A stretch of DNA of 64,000 nt from Bacillota bacterium (lineage in GTDB: Bacteria; Bacillota; Clostridia; Christensenellales; Aristaeellaceae), in assembly GCA_023436585.1 (NCBI GenBank), contig JAEZIN010000013.1, positions 62,001 to 126,000 on the forward strand, in the 5' to 3' direction. The notes beneath the pieces were generated by a model. It had not been told where the DNA came from, ran no database searches, and saw nothing but the letters and a program-made list of their open reading frames with translations. Each line of letters opens with the position of its first letter. Position 1 is the stretch's first letter. Of the stretch, positions 40,591 through 50,353 are shown one piece after another. Made by a program: the position numbers and the translations under genes.

Positions 40591-43500
40591 ATGAAAGCAT
40601 TCAAATTCTTTACATTTTGTGCCTTATTGCTGTTGCTTATGAGCTGTGTCGGTTTGGCGCTGGCCGAGCCTCCGCCGACAAATTTCGATGTGGGAACCGC
40701 CAGCGTATCTCTTGGCGGCGGCCCCTTTATCTACCAGGGTACTTCCATTACCCCATCCGTCAGTTTGACCTTTGGGGGCACGCATACAGCGGACGCGGCT
40801 GGATATTCGGTATCCTACAGTAATAACATCAACGCTGGATGGGGAAGGGTTCATATCACCGGCAACGGTGCTGTAATAAACGATCCGGTATTGGGGGATG
40901 TGATCTACACCGGCACCATAGAGAAGTCCTTCACCATTGCTAAGGCCAAGGTTACTGTGAACTTTCCACCGTCTGACCCTGGGCTTGTGTACAACGGGCA
41001 GGCACAGGGGATCAGTTGGAGTGTATCGGGCGAAGTCACGCCCGGAGATGCGCAGGCCTACATAACCTATTCAGGCATGGATAACCCGCCAAAACGTGCA
41101 ACCAACTATCTTGCCACCGTCAGTTTGAACAATTGGAATTATGAAATCGAAGGTACGAGTTCCTACTCCTTTGCCATCAGGCGCAAGCCCGTTACCGTGA
41201 ACTTTCCCGAAGGGTCATACACACGTGTGGTGTATGATGGTACTGTTCAGACGCTTCCCTGGAGCATATCCGGGGAAGTCACCCCCGGTGACGCAAGCGC
41301 GCAGATCACCTATTATGCCTACAGCGGCACATCGCTTCCGCCAAAGGATGCGGGTTCCTATACTGCAGCCGTCTCGCTGGATGGTTGGAAATATGAGATC
41401 ACCGGGGCATCCTTCCATGATCTGATCATTGATGCCCGGCCGCTGACGGTGGTGTTTTCCAGTGAGCAGCATTTCACCTATAACGCGCAGACGCAGATGC
41501 CGGATTGGCACCTTGCCGGAATGGCGGACGGGGAAACCCCTGTTGGGCAGCTCACGCTCACCGGCACAAGTCCCGAACCTGTCAACACGGGCGTTTACAC
41601 AATGACTGTCAGCATGACGGGAGCGGATGTAAATAAGAATTACGTTCTTATTGGAGAAAGGAACCAAACATTCTTTATCAACAGGGCGCCGGTAACTTTC
41701 ACTTTCCCTTCATCCGACCCTGGGTACGTGTACAACGCCCAGCCGCAGACGATTCCCTGGAGCGTATCCGACCCGGTGGCGGGAGAAGACCCGGTGGTGG
41801 GGGTTCATTATTATATGGATGGCACAGGCGGCACGCCCACAGTCAGCGCGGGCAATCATACGGCTGTCGCCTATCTGGACTTTTCCAACCCCATAAATAA
41901 CAATTATGAAATAACAGGCCCATTCTTCTTCAGATATTCCATCGCTCAGGCCCCGGTGACTATAACCTTCCCATCGTCCGATCCCGGCTACACATATAAC
42001 GGACAGGTGCAGACGATTCCCTGGACCGTTCATGACCCGGTAGAGGGGGAAGACCCCAACTATCAGATGTACTATTACCAATACGGAATGATGGCAGAGC
42101 CGCGCAACGCCGGCCCGTATATGCTTCACTTTTATATGCCCTACGATTCGGTAAATGTCAATTATCAATTGATGAGCGAGGACCAGTTTGACTTTTTCAT
42201 TCATCAAAAGACATTAACGGTGACCCCCGTGGCCAAGGGAAAGCTGCTGGGCACATCAGGTTCAGTGCCTGTTTTCGAGTATACGGTATCCGGCCAGGTG
42301 GGGAGCGATGTACCAATCTTCGACGGTGAGCTCTATTGCGATTGGGAGGAAGCGCCGGGAGAATATGCGATCTCGCAAGGCACATTGAGGCTGATCTACT
42401 ATGAGCCGGTCAATGTGAATTATTCGCCGCAGCTTCAGTTTACCCAAGGTGTATCCTTTAGCGTAAGAGAGCTTGAAGGCGCGCCTGACGCGTTTATCAC
42501 CCCCGCTGTGCCCAACGGCAAAAACGGCTGGTACAACACCACTGCAGTGATTACACCGCCGCAAGGGTATGCGATTGGTTTGGTGCAGCAGGTGGAATAC
42601 GCCTGGCCAACTTACCTGGATCTGGCGGACGGTATATACGGCCCGCAGACCTATTACCTGCGCAGAATATCAGACGGAGCCATCTCATCCGCCAAGCTGC
42701 TTCCCGCCTTCAACCAGGATCAGTACAGCCCGACCATTTCCAGCGCTATGGCGAGCGCCGGCAAGGACGGCGCACCGGGCCTTCTAATTACCGCCAAGGA
42801 CAATGTGCGGCTTGAGAAGATTGTGGTTTTTGACGGCGGCAAGCCCATACACACCCAGAGCCTTTTAGGCATGGAACTGGATGAATACATCCTCTTGTAC
42901 CGATTGGTTAAGCCTGGCAGCTACAACGCTGCGGCGTATGACGCGGCAGGGCATGTGTCAAGTCAAACCGCCGTGGTAACGGTTTCCGATGCCGACGGCG
43001 ACGGCCTTTCGGATGCGTGGGAGGCATGGCAGGGTACCGACCCCAACAGCCGCGACAGTGACGGCGACGGCATTGACGACTATACCGTCTACCTTCTGGG
43101 CGTTACGCCGGGCGGGCGCTTGCCTGCCGCGGCGGCCCTATTGCTGGGTGCTCAGGGGCAAGGCACTGTGGGGGCTGGGCTTTCCGGATCCTTTTTGAGC
43201 AGCGGCCTTGTGTCTGATTTGCAAGACATGCGTACGGAGGATGTAAGCCTTGCCCCGAAGCTGGACGGCTCCGCTGTGATTTTGCAGCTGGATGTAAAAA
43301 GCGGATCGGGCTGGGCTTTATACGGCGGCAGATTGGTGCATTTTGTGCAAGGCCCTGACGGGTTTGTCTGCGACGAGATATTCATGCTTCAGGGGTCCTT
43401 CGGAGCACTTCGGCATGTGATTTTGTCCAGCGCAGACGGCTCCGTGATGCTGCTGGCTCACTATAACGAAGCAGCAGGCCGGGCTGAGGGATCGCTTTCA

Positions 43501-43947
43501 ATATTGGATACCAAGGCAAAAAAGATGGCCGTGCTCTCAGGATCGGATGGAGCCACCGCCTTTGACCTTTCGCGGGATGGATCACGGGCGGCGTACACAG
43601 TAGGTGGCAGGACACGGGTTGTATACCTGCAATCGGATCTTTCGAAGGATTTGAATGTGGATGCATCCGTAACAATGTTCACACCGGACGGGCGGCTGAC
43701 CCTTGGCACACAGGGTACGGAGGTTCTTTTCCTTCAGGAGGATGGCAGCGTAGCCCCGGAAGCATACGAAGGCTTTGTGGACGCGGCCCAGCGCACCAAC
43801 ACATTAAGGCGGGTCAGCCCACCTAGGTCTTACGGCGACGCGGCGGTGGATGTTCACGGCCTATTGACCTTCCAAGACGATGGGAAGGGGATTGTATATG
43901 TAGACGGGAATGGGACAACAGAAGTTTTGATGGCGGGAGAGGTGTGA
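40591..43947 (+). CDS. Large secreted MBG-repeat protein with calcium motifs and a C-terminal propeller-like domain
   Basis: A 1118-residue extracellular protein. Signal peptide residues 1-26 (KAFKFFTFCALLLLLMSCVG, cleaved after LALA). After an N-terminal MBG-like unit come about six MBG domains at about 117, 199, 282, 366, 454 and 539, each beginning with a form of VTxxFPSSDPGYVYNGQxQT. Two Ig-like modules follow (about 630-795). A type 3 thrombospondin/dockerin-like calcium segment is next: DADGDGLSDAWE and DSDGDGIDDY at about 800-830. The last 260 residues contain repeated short strands (VILSSADGSVMLLA, FDLSRDGSRAAYT, ILDTKAKKMAVLSG) suggesting a beta-propeller. No cell-wall anchor is visible. 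Divergent from the other giant gene; probably both act at the surface. Confidence 0.88.
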   Translation: MKAFKFFTFCALLLLLMSCVGLALAEPPPTNFDVGTASVSLGGGPFIYQGTSITPSVSLTFGGTHTADAAGYSVSYSNNINAGWGRVHITGNGAVINDPVLGDVIYTGTIEKSFTIAKAKVTVNFPPSDPGLVYNGQAQGISWSVSGEVTPGDAQAYITYSGMDNPPKRATNYLATVSLNNWNYEIEGTSSYSFAIRRKPVTVNFPEGSYTRVVYDGTVQTLPWSISGEVTPGDASAQITYYAYSGTSLPPKDAGSYTAAVSLDGWKYEITGASFHDLIIDARPLTVVFSSEQHFTYNAQTQMPDWHLAGMADGETPVGQLTLTGTSPEPVNTGVYTMTVSMTGADVNKNYVLIGERNQTFFINRAPVTFTFPSSDPGYVYNAQPQTIPWSVSDPVAGEDPVVGVHYYMDGTGGTPTVSAGNHTAVAYLDFSNPINNNYEITGPFFFRYSIAQAPVTITFPSSDPGYTYNGQVQTIPWTVHDPVEGEDPNYQMYYYQYGMMAEPRNAGPYMLHFYMPYDSVNVNYQLMSEDQFDFFIHQKTLTVTPVAKGKLLGTSGSVPVFEYTVSGQVGSDVPIFDGELYCDWEEAPGEYAISQGTLRLIYYEPVNVNYSPQLQFTQGVSFSVRELEGAPDAFITPAVPNGKNGWYNTTAVITPPQGYAIGLVQQVEYAWPTYLDLADGIYGPQTYYLRRISDGAISSAKLLPAFNQDQYSPTISSAMASAGKDGAPGLLITAKDNVRLEKIVVFDGGKPIHTQSLLGMELDEYILLYRLVKPGSYNAAAYDAAGHVSSQTAVVTVSDADGDGLSDAWEAWQGTDPNSRDSDGDGIDDYTVYLLGVTPGGRLPAAAALLLGAQGQGTVGAGLSGSFLSSGLVSDLQDMRTEDVSLAPKLDGSAVILQLDVKSGSGWALYGGRLVHFVQGPDGFVCDEIFMLQGSFGALRHVILSSADGSVMLLAHYNEAAGRAEGSLSILDTKAKKMAVLSGSDGATAFDLSRDGSRAAYTVGGRTRVVYLQSDLSKDLNVDASVTMFTPDGRLTLGTQGTEVLFLQEDGSVAPEAYEGFVDAAQRTNTLRRVSPPRSYGDAAVDVHGLLTFQDDGKGIVYVDGNGTTEVLMAGEV

Positions 43948-44151
43948 GGATGCTGCCTGGCCTTTGAATGGTTCAAAGAGAATAATGATGAAGAATGAAG
44001 AAAACCCAGCTCGATTCGCTGAGTTCAGACACAACTTCCTCGCTATGATGATCTTTGTGATCCGAAAGGATAGGCTGCACGCGGGATGTTCTTTACACTT
44101 CCCTGTTGTGAAAACAGGGTGCATGATGGATTTGCCTCGAGAGGAGACGGA

Positions 44152-44526
44152 ATGAGAAACATATCTGAAGAGGAATTAAAAGAAGCACTCCGACCTATAG
44201 CCTCCCTAATCAGCAAGTCTGAAAAAGCACAGCAGAAGCTGGTGCCTGGAACATGGCAGCACAAAATGCTGCAAGATAATCTCAAGGCGTTATACATCGC
44301 GACCAAGCTGATGAACAGCGAGACGGTCAATACAGATAAAATTATGCAGGAAGATTTACGGGGGGCAATCCGAGCGCTAGACTCCATGATTAGCAGAAGC
44401 GAAAAAGCACAAACGAAATTTTCGCCCGGGACCTCACAGCATACACTGCAGCGAAACAGAATAAATGCATTGCGTATGGCTTCAGAATGGATAGGCGCTG
44501 CATTGGCAGAACAAGAAAGCGTGTAG
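44152..44526 (+). CDS. Small protein of two tandem ~50-residue repeats, unknown function
   Basis: A 124-residue, helix-rich, soluble protein. The two halves are copies: EELKEALRPIASLISKSEKA...PGTWQHKMLQDNLKAL (residues about 6-53) and EDLRGAIRALDSMISRSEKA...PGTSQHTLQRNRINAL (about 67-114). The shared core is L-x-x-A-I/L-R...I-S-K/R-S-E-K-A-Q-x-K-x-x-P-G-T-x-Q-H. The ATG at 44152 follows AGAGGAG with good spacing. I do not recognise a named family. There is no signal peptide, so it is cytoplasmic, unlike both flanking genes. The gap 43948-44151 and the following 44527-44795 show no further gene. Confidence 0.75.
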   Translation: MRNISEEELKEALRPIASLISKSEKAQQKLVPGTWQHKMLQDNLKALYIATKLMNSETVNTDKIMQEDLRGAIRALDSMISRSEKAQTKFSPGTSQHTLQRNRINALRMASEWIGAALAEQESV

Positions 44527-44795
44527 CGCGCCAGGAGACATTTTTTTGTATATGAACTGACAAGAGTATGGACGATATGCCCAATGCAAAAAAACACCTT
44601 TGATATGAGTAGCATTTCTTTCTTGCTCGTCCGTTTATTCTTACATATCGGATAAAACAGAGAACTGTTCCCTGTGCCCAATCTTGCGCTTTTTCTCATC
44701 TGGGGTACACGTGCTTCATATCAGACATACTCAAAAAAAAGGAAGGAATCTAAAGAAAGAGGGACAGGTAAAACTGGTAGTTTCTTCCCTCCCCC

Positions 44796-44823
44796 TTGTT
44801 TTTCAATCTTTTTTTTGTATGAT
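44796..44823 (+). promoter_or_regulatory. Probable promoter of the CHAP hydrolase gene
   Basis: TTGTTT, 16-bp T-rich spacer, TATGAT. The leader contains a small hairpin (GGCAAT/ATTGCC) near the ribosome binding site. Confidence 0.45.
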
Positions 44824-44872
44824 AAGAAATAGTACACATGGCAATCATGGATTGCCAAGAAAGGCAATATTG

Positions 44873-46030
44873 ATGAGACACCGTTTAATAACAATCGTTT
44901 GCCTTTCCCTTTGTATCGTTATTTCGCTGGCAAATCCCATGACGGCACTGGCTGAAACTGGCTCAGCCGCCGCAGCTCAGCCGGCACTGACGCTGAAGTT
45001 AAGTACGGCCAAGCAGAGCTACAAAGCGGGCGAAGCAGTGAAAATGACCGCCGTGATCACAGGCATGGGTTATAAAAACACCAAATTCTTTGTCAATAAA
45101 CGAGATGGTTCCGGCGCCGGTATTGTATACGAAGGCAAAGCGAAAACGGGAAAAACAATAAACGACAGCTGGAATACAAAAGGTGCGGACCCTGGCACGT
45201 ATGAGGCGATAGCCGTCGTTTACGGGGAAGGCGGCGCCGAGCTTCAGACCGCCGGCATCACGTTCAAGGTGACCGTACCGGTAACGGGCCTGAAATTGAA
45301 CAATACCAAACTATCGCTTGAAAAAGGCGACACGTTCCAGCTGACGGCGGAGGTCTCACCCAAAGGGGCCAACCAGGCTGTCAGTTATAAAACCAGCAAA
45401 TCATCGGTGGCATCCGTAGACCAAAATGGCTTGATCACAGCCAAGAAAGCCGGTAAGGCAACCATCACTGCAACAGCAAAGGATGGGGGCAAGTTCGTCA
45501 CGTGCACCGTAACGGTCTCTCAATATATGTACAATGTCAACAAGCTCGTAAGTGCCGCAGTCAAGTATCTGGGCACCATCGAAGAACCGCCGGACAGCAA
45601 CCTGATCTTCTTCAACGACTGGTACTTTGGGAAAACAGGCATGGCGGTGCCATGGTGCGGCGTATTTGTCGCAAGAGTCATGTATGACGCCGGGATGTTG
45701 GCGAAGACATTTGGCGGCCTGAACTCCGCCCGCAAATCCGTCGCCGAAGGGGTGCGCAACTACAAGACGCTTGCCAAGAAACAAGGCCGTTGGATCACAA
45801 GCGGGTATAAGCGCGGCGACATTGTTTTGTTCGACTGGCAGAGCAATGGGGGTTACGACCACATCGGGATCATCGAAAGCGTCAGCGCGAGCGGCAAGAC
45901 GATCACCACGATCGAGGGCAACACATCAGACCCCGAGGGCATACAAATAGGCGATGTCGGCGTGTATCGCAAAACGAGGACCATAGACGGCCAAGTGCTC
46001 GGCGCGTACCGCCCTCCGTATGAGAAGTAG
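44873..46030 (+). CDS. Secreted CHAP-domain amidase/endopeptidase with Ig-like domains
   Basis: A 385-residue exported protein, probably a peptidoglycan hydrolase. The ATG at 44873 follows AAAGG and gives signal peptide LITIVCLSLCIVISLANPMT, cut after ALA. Residues about 37-140 form a beta-sandwich domain. Residues about 143-225 form a Big_2 (bacterial Ig-like) domain with VTGLKLNNTKLSLEKGDTFQ and the KAGKATITATAKDG strand. The C-terminal CHAP domain (about 230-380) has the nucleophile Cys in VPWCGVFVARVM and the His in GGYDHIGIIESV, then TIEGNTSDPEG. It lies downstream of the surface-protein pair, fitting a cell-envelope role. Confidence 0.92.
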   Translation: MRHRLITIVCLSLCIVISLANPMTALAETGSAAAAQPALTLKLSTAKQSYKAGEAVKMTAVITGMGYKNTKFFVNKRDGSGAGIVYEGKAKTGKTINDSWNTKGADPGTYEAIAVVYGEGGAELQTAGITFKVTVPVTGLKLNNTKLSLEKGDTFQLTAEVSPKGANQAVSYKTSKSSVASVDQNGLITAKKAGKATITATAKDGGKFVTCTVTVSQYMYNVNKLVSAAVKYLGTIEEPPDSNLIFFNDWYFGKTGMAVPWCGVFVARVMYDAGMLAKTFGGLNSARKSVAEGVRNYKTLAKKQGRWITSGYKRGDIVLFDWQSNGGYDHIGIIESVSASGKTITTIEGNTSDPEGIQIGDVGVYRKTRTIDGQVLGAYRPPYEK

Positions 46031-46133
46031 AAGGGTGATCTTCAGCCGCCTTCGCATAATGTGACAATAACTATATGATCGGTTTGCTTTCCGGCAGCCA
46101 CGAAAACCGGTAATAATAAGGATAGTACAACAA

Positions 46134-46161
46134 AATCTCGGCGATAGCGCCGGGATTTTTT
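46134..46161 (+). terminator. Terminator of the CHAP hydrolase gene
   Basis: ATCTCGGC and GCCGGGAT pair around GATAGC, followed by TTTTTTG, about 105 bp after the stop. Confidence 0.7.
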
Positions 46162-46301
46162 GTGAGTTCAAAGGGTGTACACAATGACACGGATGCCAGA
46201 AAAAAAGGCAAAAGTGTGGCAAGGGTGTGCAGCATTACACCCCGTACCCACTTTCGTACCCAATTAACGCTACGTATACCGTACCCATCAGATCACATAA
46301 G

Positions 46302-46331
46302 AAAAAACCCTTGATTTCTCAAGGGTTTTTT
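46302..46331 (-). terminator. Terminator of tRNA-Val
   Basis: CCCTTGA and TCAAGGG form the stem with A and T tracts of six on each side. On the minus strand it directly follows the tRNA's CCA end. Confidence 0.9.
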
Positions 46332-46407
46332 GGTGGGATTAGTTGGGCTCGAACCAATGACCTCCACGATGTCAACGTGGCGCTCTAACCAACTGAGCTA
46401 TAATCCC
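46331..46407 (-). tRNA. tRNA-Val (anticodon GAC)
   Basis: The acceptor GGGATTA pairs with TAATCCC, discriminator A, and encoded CCA. The anticodon stem-loop CCACGTTGACATCGTGG carries GAC. T-arm GGTTCGAGCCC is canonical. The remainder of the gap 46031-46652 holds only terminators and the tRNA promoter. Confidence 0.96.
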
Positions 46408-46431
46408 ATGCATTTTTCGGTTGCAGAAAGT

Positions 46432-46460
46432 ATTTTATCATACATCCAAATGAAAATCAA
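46432..46460 (-). promoter_or_regulatory. Promoter of tRNA-Val
   Basis: On the minus strand TTGATT, 17-bp spacer, TAAAAT, about 25 bp before the mature tRNA 5' end. Confidence 0.75.
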
Positions 46461-46652
46461 GGGTTGTTTTTTTGTTTTTCCGAGGAGGCACTTTGATAAT
46501 ATGTGAAAAGTGGGCGCCGCAGCGGAGGACGGCTGTAAGCGGCGCCCAAGGATATGACGCAGTATGCTATGGTGAGATCAACTTCCTATGGAAATCACTG
46601 TCAAGGGACCACCGTAATCATTTTGCGGCAAAGCATGCGACACACTATCTCC

Positions 46653-47702
46653 CTACTTCTTGGCGCGCACCTTCCATTTGGCAAAGACCGCCTGCAGCAT
46701 GATGAAGAAGCAAAGCAGCAGGGCCGTCACCACGTTGGACCAGGAAGAAACCAGCTTGCCGTTGGTCTTGACCAGGCTGGAGATCGTTCCGTTGATGAGC
46801 ACGCCGAAAAATGAGCCGATCACGTTGCCCACGCCGCCAGTTAATAGTGTTCCGCCGATAACCGCCGAGGAGATAGCGTCCATTTCCAGGCCCAGCGCCT
46901 GGGTTGTGGTGCCGGCCATGGTATTGAGGCAGTAGCAGATTCCGCCGACGGAGCAAAGCAGGCTGGAAAGCACATACGCCTTCATGCGCGTCCTTTTCAC
47001 ATCAAGCCCCATCAAAGCGGCGGACTGCTGGTTGCCGCCTACGGCATAAAGGCTGCGGCCGAACCGCGTATAACGCAGCAGAAGAAATGTGATGACCAGT
47101 ACCGCCAGCGCTATGATCACCGGCAGGCGGATGTAGGGCACCATCAGCTTGCCTGCCTTGTTGAGGTACGCGCCGATCTGGAAGGGGATTGCAAACTTCA
47201 AATTGGCAAGGCCTACGAAAAATTCGCTGCTCTTGATGGTCACCTGCTGGGTACTGATCATGGCTGTCATGCCGCGAGCGAAGAACATGCCGGCCATGGT
47301 GACGATGAAGGGTTGGATGCCAAGGTACCCCACGCATAGGCCCTGCACAAGGCCGAACACCACGCCGATCAACAATACCAGCAGCATAAGGACCGGGGCC
47401 GACATGCCCCAGAATTCGATGCCTACGGCAATGAACATGCAGTCCATGGCGATCAGCGCGCCTACCGAAATATCGATGCTGCCAGTGAGCATCACGCAGG
47501 TCATGCCGCAAGTCACGCAGATCAGGCCGGAATTGTTGATCAATATGTTCAGAAAGGTTTGCAGGTACCCAAAGCCTTTGTCCGCATATACGACGCAGCC
47601 GGCCAGGTACATAAGCGCAAACAAAAGGATGGTAATGAGCAGCAGCACGCCATTGCTGTTCATTTTTCTGCGAAGCCGTTTTGCCGGCACAGTGCTGATC
47701 AT
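46653..47702 (-). CDS. yjfF: Galactofuranose-type sugar ABC transporter permease (YjfF-like)
   Basis: A 349-residue BPD_transp_2 permease with about ten helices, of the CUT2 type. Family landmarks are VTCGMTCVMLTGSIDISVGA, LCVGYLGIQPFIVTMAGMFF, GGNQQSAALMGLDVKRTRMK and SSAVIGGTLLTGGVGNVIGS. It overlaps the preceding permease gene by 4 bp. The order binding protein, ATPase, YtfT-like, YjfF-like is that of the E. coli ytfQRT-yjfF galactofuranose system, which supports the assignment; the sugar bound here could still differ. Confidence 0.9.
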   Translation of the reverse strand: MISTVPAKRLRRKMNSNGVLLLITILLFALMYLAGCVVYADKGFGYLQTFLNILINNSGLICVTCGMTCVMLTGSIDISVGALIAMDCMFIAVGIEFWGMSAPVLMLLVLLIGVVFGLVQGLCVGYLGIQPFIVTMAGMFFARGMTAMISTQQVTIKSSEFFVGLANLKFAIPFQIGAYLNKAGKLMVPYIRLPVIIALAVLVITFLLLRYTRFGRSLYAVGGNQQSAALMGLDVKRTRMKAYVLSSLLCSVGGICYCLNTMAGTTTQALGLEMDAISSAVIGGTLLTGGVGNVIGSFFGVLINGTISSLVKTNGKLVSSWSNVVTALLLCFFIMLQAVFAKWKVRAKK

Positions 47703-48772
47703 ACGCTTACCGCCTCCTTGCTAGCATGATGCGCCCGCAGCGAGGCGCGCCTTGCAAAGTATGCCTTTACAGCCGGAGCCTGTATGGTCACGATCAGGAT
47801 GACGATGATGGCCTTGAACACAGGCGCCTGTGCCGAGGATACGCCCAGCGTGAGCAGCGTGGTGGTAATGGCCTGTATGGTGTATGCGCCGATAATGGAC
47901 CCGGCAAATTTGAACTTGCCGCCCCCCAGGCTGTTGCCGCCCAGGGCCACGGCCAGGATGGCATCCAGCTCCAGGTTGAGCCCGATGTTATTGGTATCAG
48001 CCGAGTAGATGCGGCTGGTGGCCACAAGCCCAGCGATGCCAGCGCACAGGCCGCTGATGACAAATGCCGTGAATATGATGCGCTTGGACTGATACCCAGC
48101 GATGCGGGCTGCCTTTGCGTTAATGCCTACGCTCTGCACAAACATGCCAAGCGCCGTAAACTTCAAGATCAGCGCCATGACTGCGATGCACGCCGCCGCA
48201 ATCAGAATGGGCGTAGGGAATATCCCGGCATATCCGCCAAAGAACCTGAATGAAGGCACGCGGATGTACACGATCATGCTGTTGCAAAGCAAAAGGCCGA
48301 TGGCGCGTCCTGCGGAATACAGGATGAGCGTCGCCACCATGGGCTGGATGTTCATGTAGGAAACGAGTAACCCATTGAAAGCCCCGCACAGGCAAGCCAC
48401 CAGGATACCTGCCGCGATGCCCACCCACAAGGGTACCGCGTACTCGGACACGTTCACGTTGCCAAAGCCGGCCAGCAGCATACAGCACACGCCGCCGGCC
48501 AGGCTCATCACCGAGCCGACGGAGATATCAGCGCCTGCGGAAGCGGAAACCACCAGTGTCATCCCGATGGCCAGGATGGCGGCCTCGCTGCCGCGGTTCA
48601 ATATATCCACCAAACGGCCGTAGAGAACGTCGTTCTTGATGGTGATGGTGAAGAAGTTATAAAACACATTGCCTTTGGAAATGTCAAAAAAGACGTTCAC
48701 CGCCATGACCAGCAGCATGCTGAAGACAGGCAGGAACAAACGCATTTGCGTGATCTTTCTCAGTTTTTTCAT
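47699..48772 (-). CDS. ytfT: Galactofuranose-type sugar ABC transporter permease (YtfT-like)
   Basis: A 357-residue CUT2 permease. Motifs: IGMTLVVSASAGADISVGSV, GAFNGLLVSYMNIQPMVATL, GINAKAARIAGYQSKRIIFT and AVALGGNSLGGGKFKFAGSI. Around ten membrane segments are predicted. Overlaps of 4 bp with both the ATPase gene before it and the second permease after it show tight translational coupling in a four-gene transporter operon. Confidence 0.9.
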   Translation of the reverse strand: MKKLRKITQMRLFLPVFSMLLVMAVNVFFDISKGNVFYNFFTITIKNDVLYGRLVDILNRGSEAAILAIGMTLVVSASAGADISVGSVMSLAGGVCCMLLAGFGNVNVSEYAVPLWVGIAAGILVACLCGAFNGLLVSYMNIQPMVATLILYSAGRAIGLLLCNSMIVYIRVPSFRFFGGYAGIFPTPILIAAACIAVMALILKFTALGMFVQSVGINAKAARIAGYQSKRIIFTAFVISGLCAGIAGLVATSRIYSADTNNIGLNLELDAILAVALGGNSLGGGKFKFAGSIIGAYTIQAITTTLLTLGVSSAQAPVFKAIIVILIVTIQAPAVKAYFARRASLRAHHASKEAVSV

Positions 48773-50289
48773 GCGTTTTCACCTCCCGCAATGGCATGCA
48801 TAACGCTCTCCTGCGTCATTTCCCCCGTCAGTTCCCCCACCTTTTCACCGTCCCGAAGTACGGCCAGCCGGCTGCAGGTGCGCAGCATCTCCTCAATTTC
48901 GGAGGAAATGAAGATGATGCCCTTCCCCTCGTCGGCAAGCCTTATAATCAGCTTCTGAATTTCCGTTTTGGTGCCGATGTCAATACCGCGTGTCGGCTCA
49001 TCAAGGATGAGGAAATCCGGGGATGTGGCCAGCCACCTGGCGATGATCACCTTCTGCTGATTGCCGCCGGAGAGCTGCCTGGTCAGCGTATCACGGCCGG
49101 GAGTTTTAATCTTTAGCAGCTCTATGAACCTGTCTGCAATCTCGCACTGATCCTTCACGGGCAATTGCTTCATCATACCGCGCCGGGCCTGAATGGCCAG
49201 GATGATATTCTCACGTACGGACAGGTCGTCGATAATGCCCTCCGCCTTGCGGTCATCCGGCAAAAGCCCCATGCCATGGTTCATGGCATCAATGGGATGG
49301 GTGATCCTGACCTGCTTGTCCTTGACCCTTAAGGTGCCCGTATGCGCACGGTCCGCACCGTAGATGGTGCGCGCCAGCTCGCTGCGGCCGGAGCCCAGCA
49401 AGCCAGTAAGGCCCACGACCTCCCCCTTGCGGATCGTAAGGTCAAAAGGCTTGATCCTGCCCGCGTGGCTCAGGTTCCTGGCGTCAATCAGCGGCTCTTC
49501 CTTCAAATCCTTGCTGCCTTCATGCTTTATATTTGCCAGGTCATCGATGTCCTTGCCCATCATGGCCGCGATCAGCTTCACCCGGGGCAGCTCTCCAATG
49601 GGGTACTCACCTACCAGCTGCCCGTTGCGCAGCACGGTGATGCGGTCGCAAACAGCGTACACCTGTTCCAAAAAGTGCGTTACGAATACGATGCCCACCC
49701 CCTTGTCCCTGAGCTTGCGCATAAGGGAAAAGAGCTTCTCCACCTCATTGTCATCCAGTGAGGAGGTCGGCTCGTCCAGGATGAGCACCTTGCAATCCAT
49801 ATCCACCGCCCGGGCGATGGCAATCATCTGCTGCAGGGCCAGGGAGTAGTTCTCCAGGTTCTGCAGGACATCAATCTTCAATTCAAGCTCTTCCATCAGC
49901 CTTTGTGCCCTTTTTGCCATGGCCTTCAGGTCGATGGTACGCAGCTTCGTCATCGGTTCCCGGCCGATAAACAGGTTCTCCGCCACGCTCAGGTTGGGGC
50001 AAAGGTTGACCTCCTGGTACACGGTGGATATGCCGTGCCGCTGCGCATCCAGCGTAGAATGGTTGCGGACGGGTCCCGCAATGCCATCCACATGGATCAC
50101 GCCCTTGTCAAAATCGTGCACGCCGGTCAGACACTTGATGAGTGTGGACTTGCCGGCACCGTTCTCCCCCATCAGCGCGTGAATCTCACCCTTGCGCAGC
50201 GTGAAATCCACATCGTCCAGCGCTATCACGCCGGGAAAGGTCATGGTAATGCCGCGCATGGTCAGGACGACTTGTTCCTCCATGGCCAT
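48769..50289 (-). CDS. ytfR: Sugar ABC transporter ATPase with two ATP-binding domains (YtfR-like)
   Basis: A 506-residue fused double ATPase of the CUT2 family. The first domain has Walker A GENGAGKST, the signature-like region NYSLALQQMIAIARA and Walker B LILDEPTSSLDDNE. The second domain has the degenerate Walker A GLLGSGRSELAR, signature LSGGNQQKVIIARW and Walker B LILDEPTRGIDIGTK. This arrangement is standard for RbsA/YtfR proteins. GGAG lies three bases from the first ATG and nine from an in-frame ATG at 50283, so the start may be two codons later. Hairpin 50354-50393 separates it from the binding-protein gene. Confidence 0.94.
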   Translation of the reverse strand: MAMEEQVVLTMRGITMTFPGVIALDDVDFTLRKGEIHALMGENGAGKSTLIKCLTGVHDFDKGVIHVDGIAGPVRNHSTLDAQRHGISTVYQEVNLCPNLSVAENLFIGREPMTKLRTIDLKAMAKRAQRLMEELELKIDVLQNLENYSLALQQMIAIARAVDMDCKVLILDEPTSSLDDNEVEKLFSLMRKLRDKGVGIVFVTHFLEQVYAVCDRITVLRNGQLVGEYPIGELPRVKLIAAMMGKDIDDLANIKHEGSKDLKEEPLIDARNLSHAGRIKPFDLTIRKGEVVGLTGLLGSGRSELARTIYGADRAHTGTLRVKDKQVRITHPIDAMNHGMGLLPDDRKAEGIIDDLSVRENIILAIQARRGMMKQLPVKDQCEIADRFIELLKIKTPGRDTLTRQLSGGNQQKVIIARWLATSPDFLILDEPTRGIDIGTKTEIQKLIIRLADEGKGIIFISSEIEEMLRTCSRLAVLRDGEKVGELTGEMTQESVMHAIAGGENA

Positions 50290-50353
50290 CCGCTCCTTTC
50301 CATACTCAATATTGTGGGAACCAGGGCGTCATGCCGACCCGGCCGGCATAAAC

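Noticed and set aside
43964..44155. 63-codon plus-strand ORF before the duplicated small protein
   Set aside because: Overlaps the start of the better supported gene at 44152 and has no ribosome binding site or domain.
46472..46814. Plus-strand frames in the gap before the transporter operon
   Set aside because: They run antisense into the YjfF-like permease gene and have no protein-like features.
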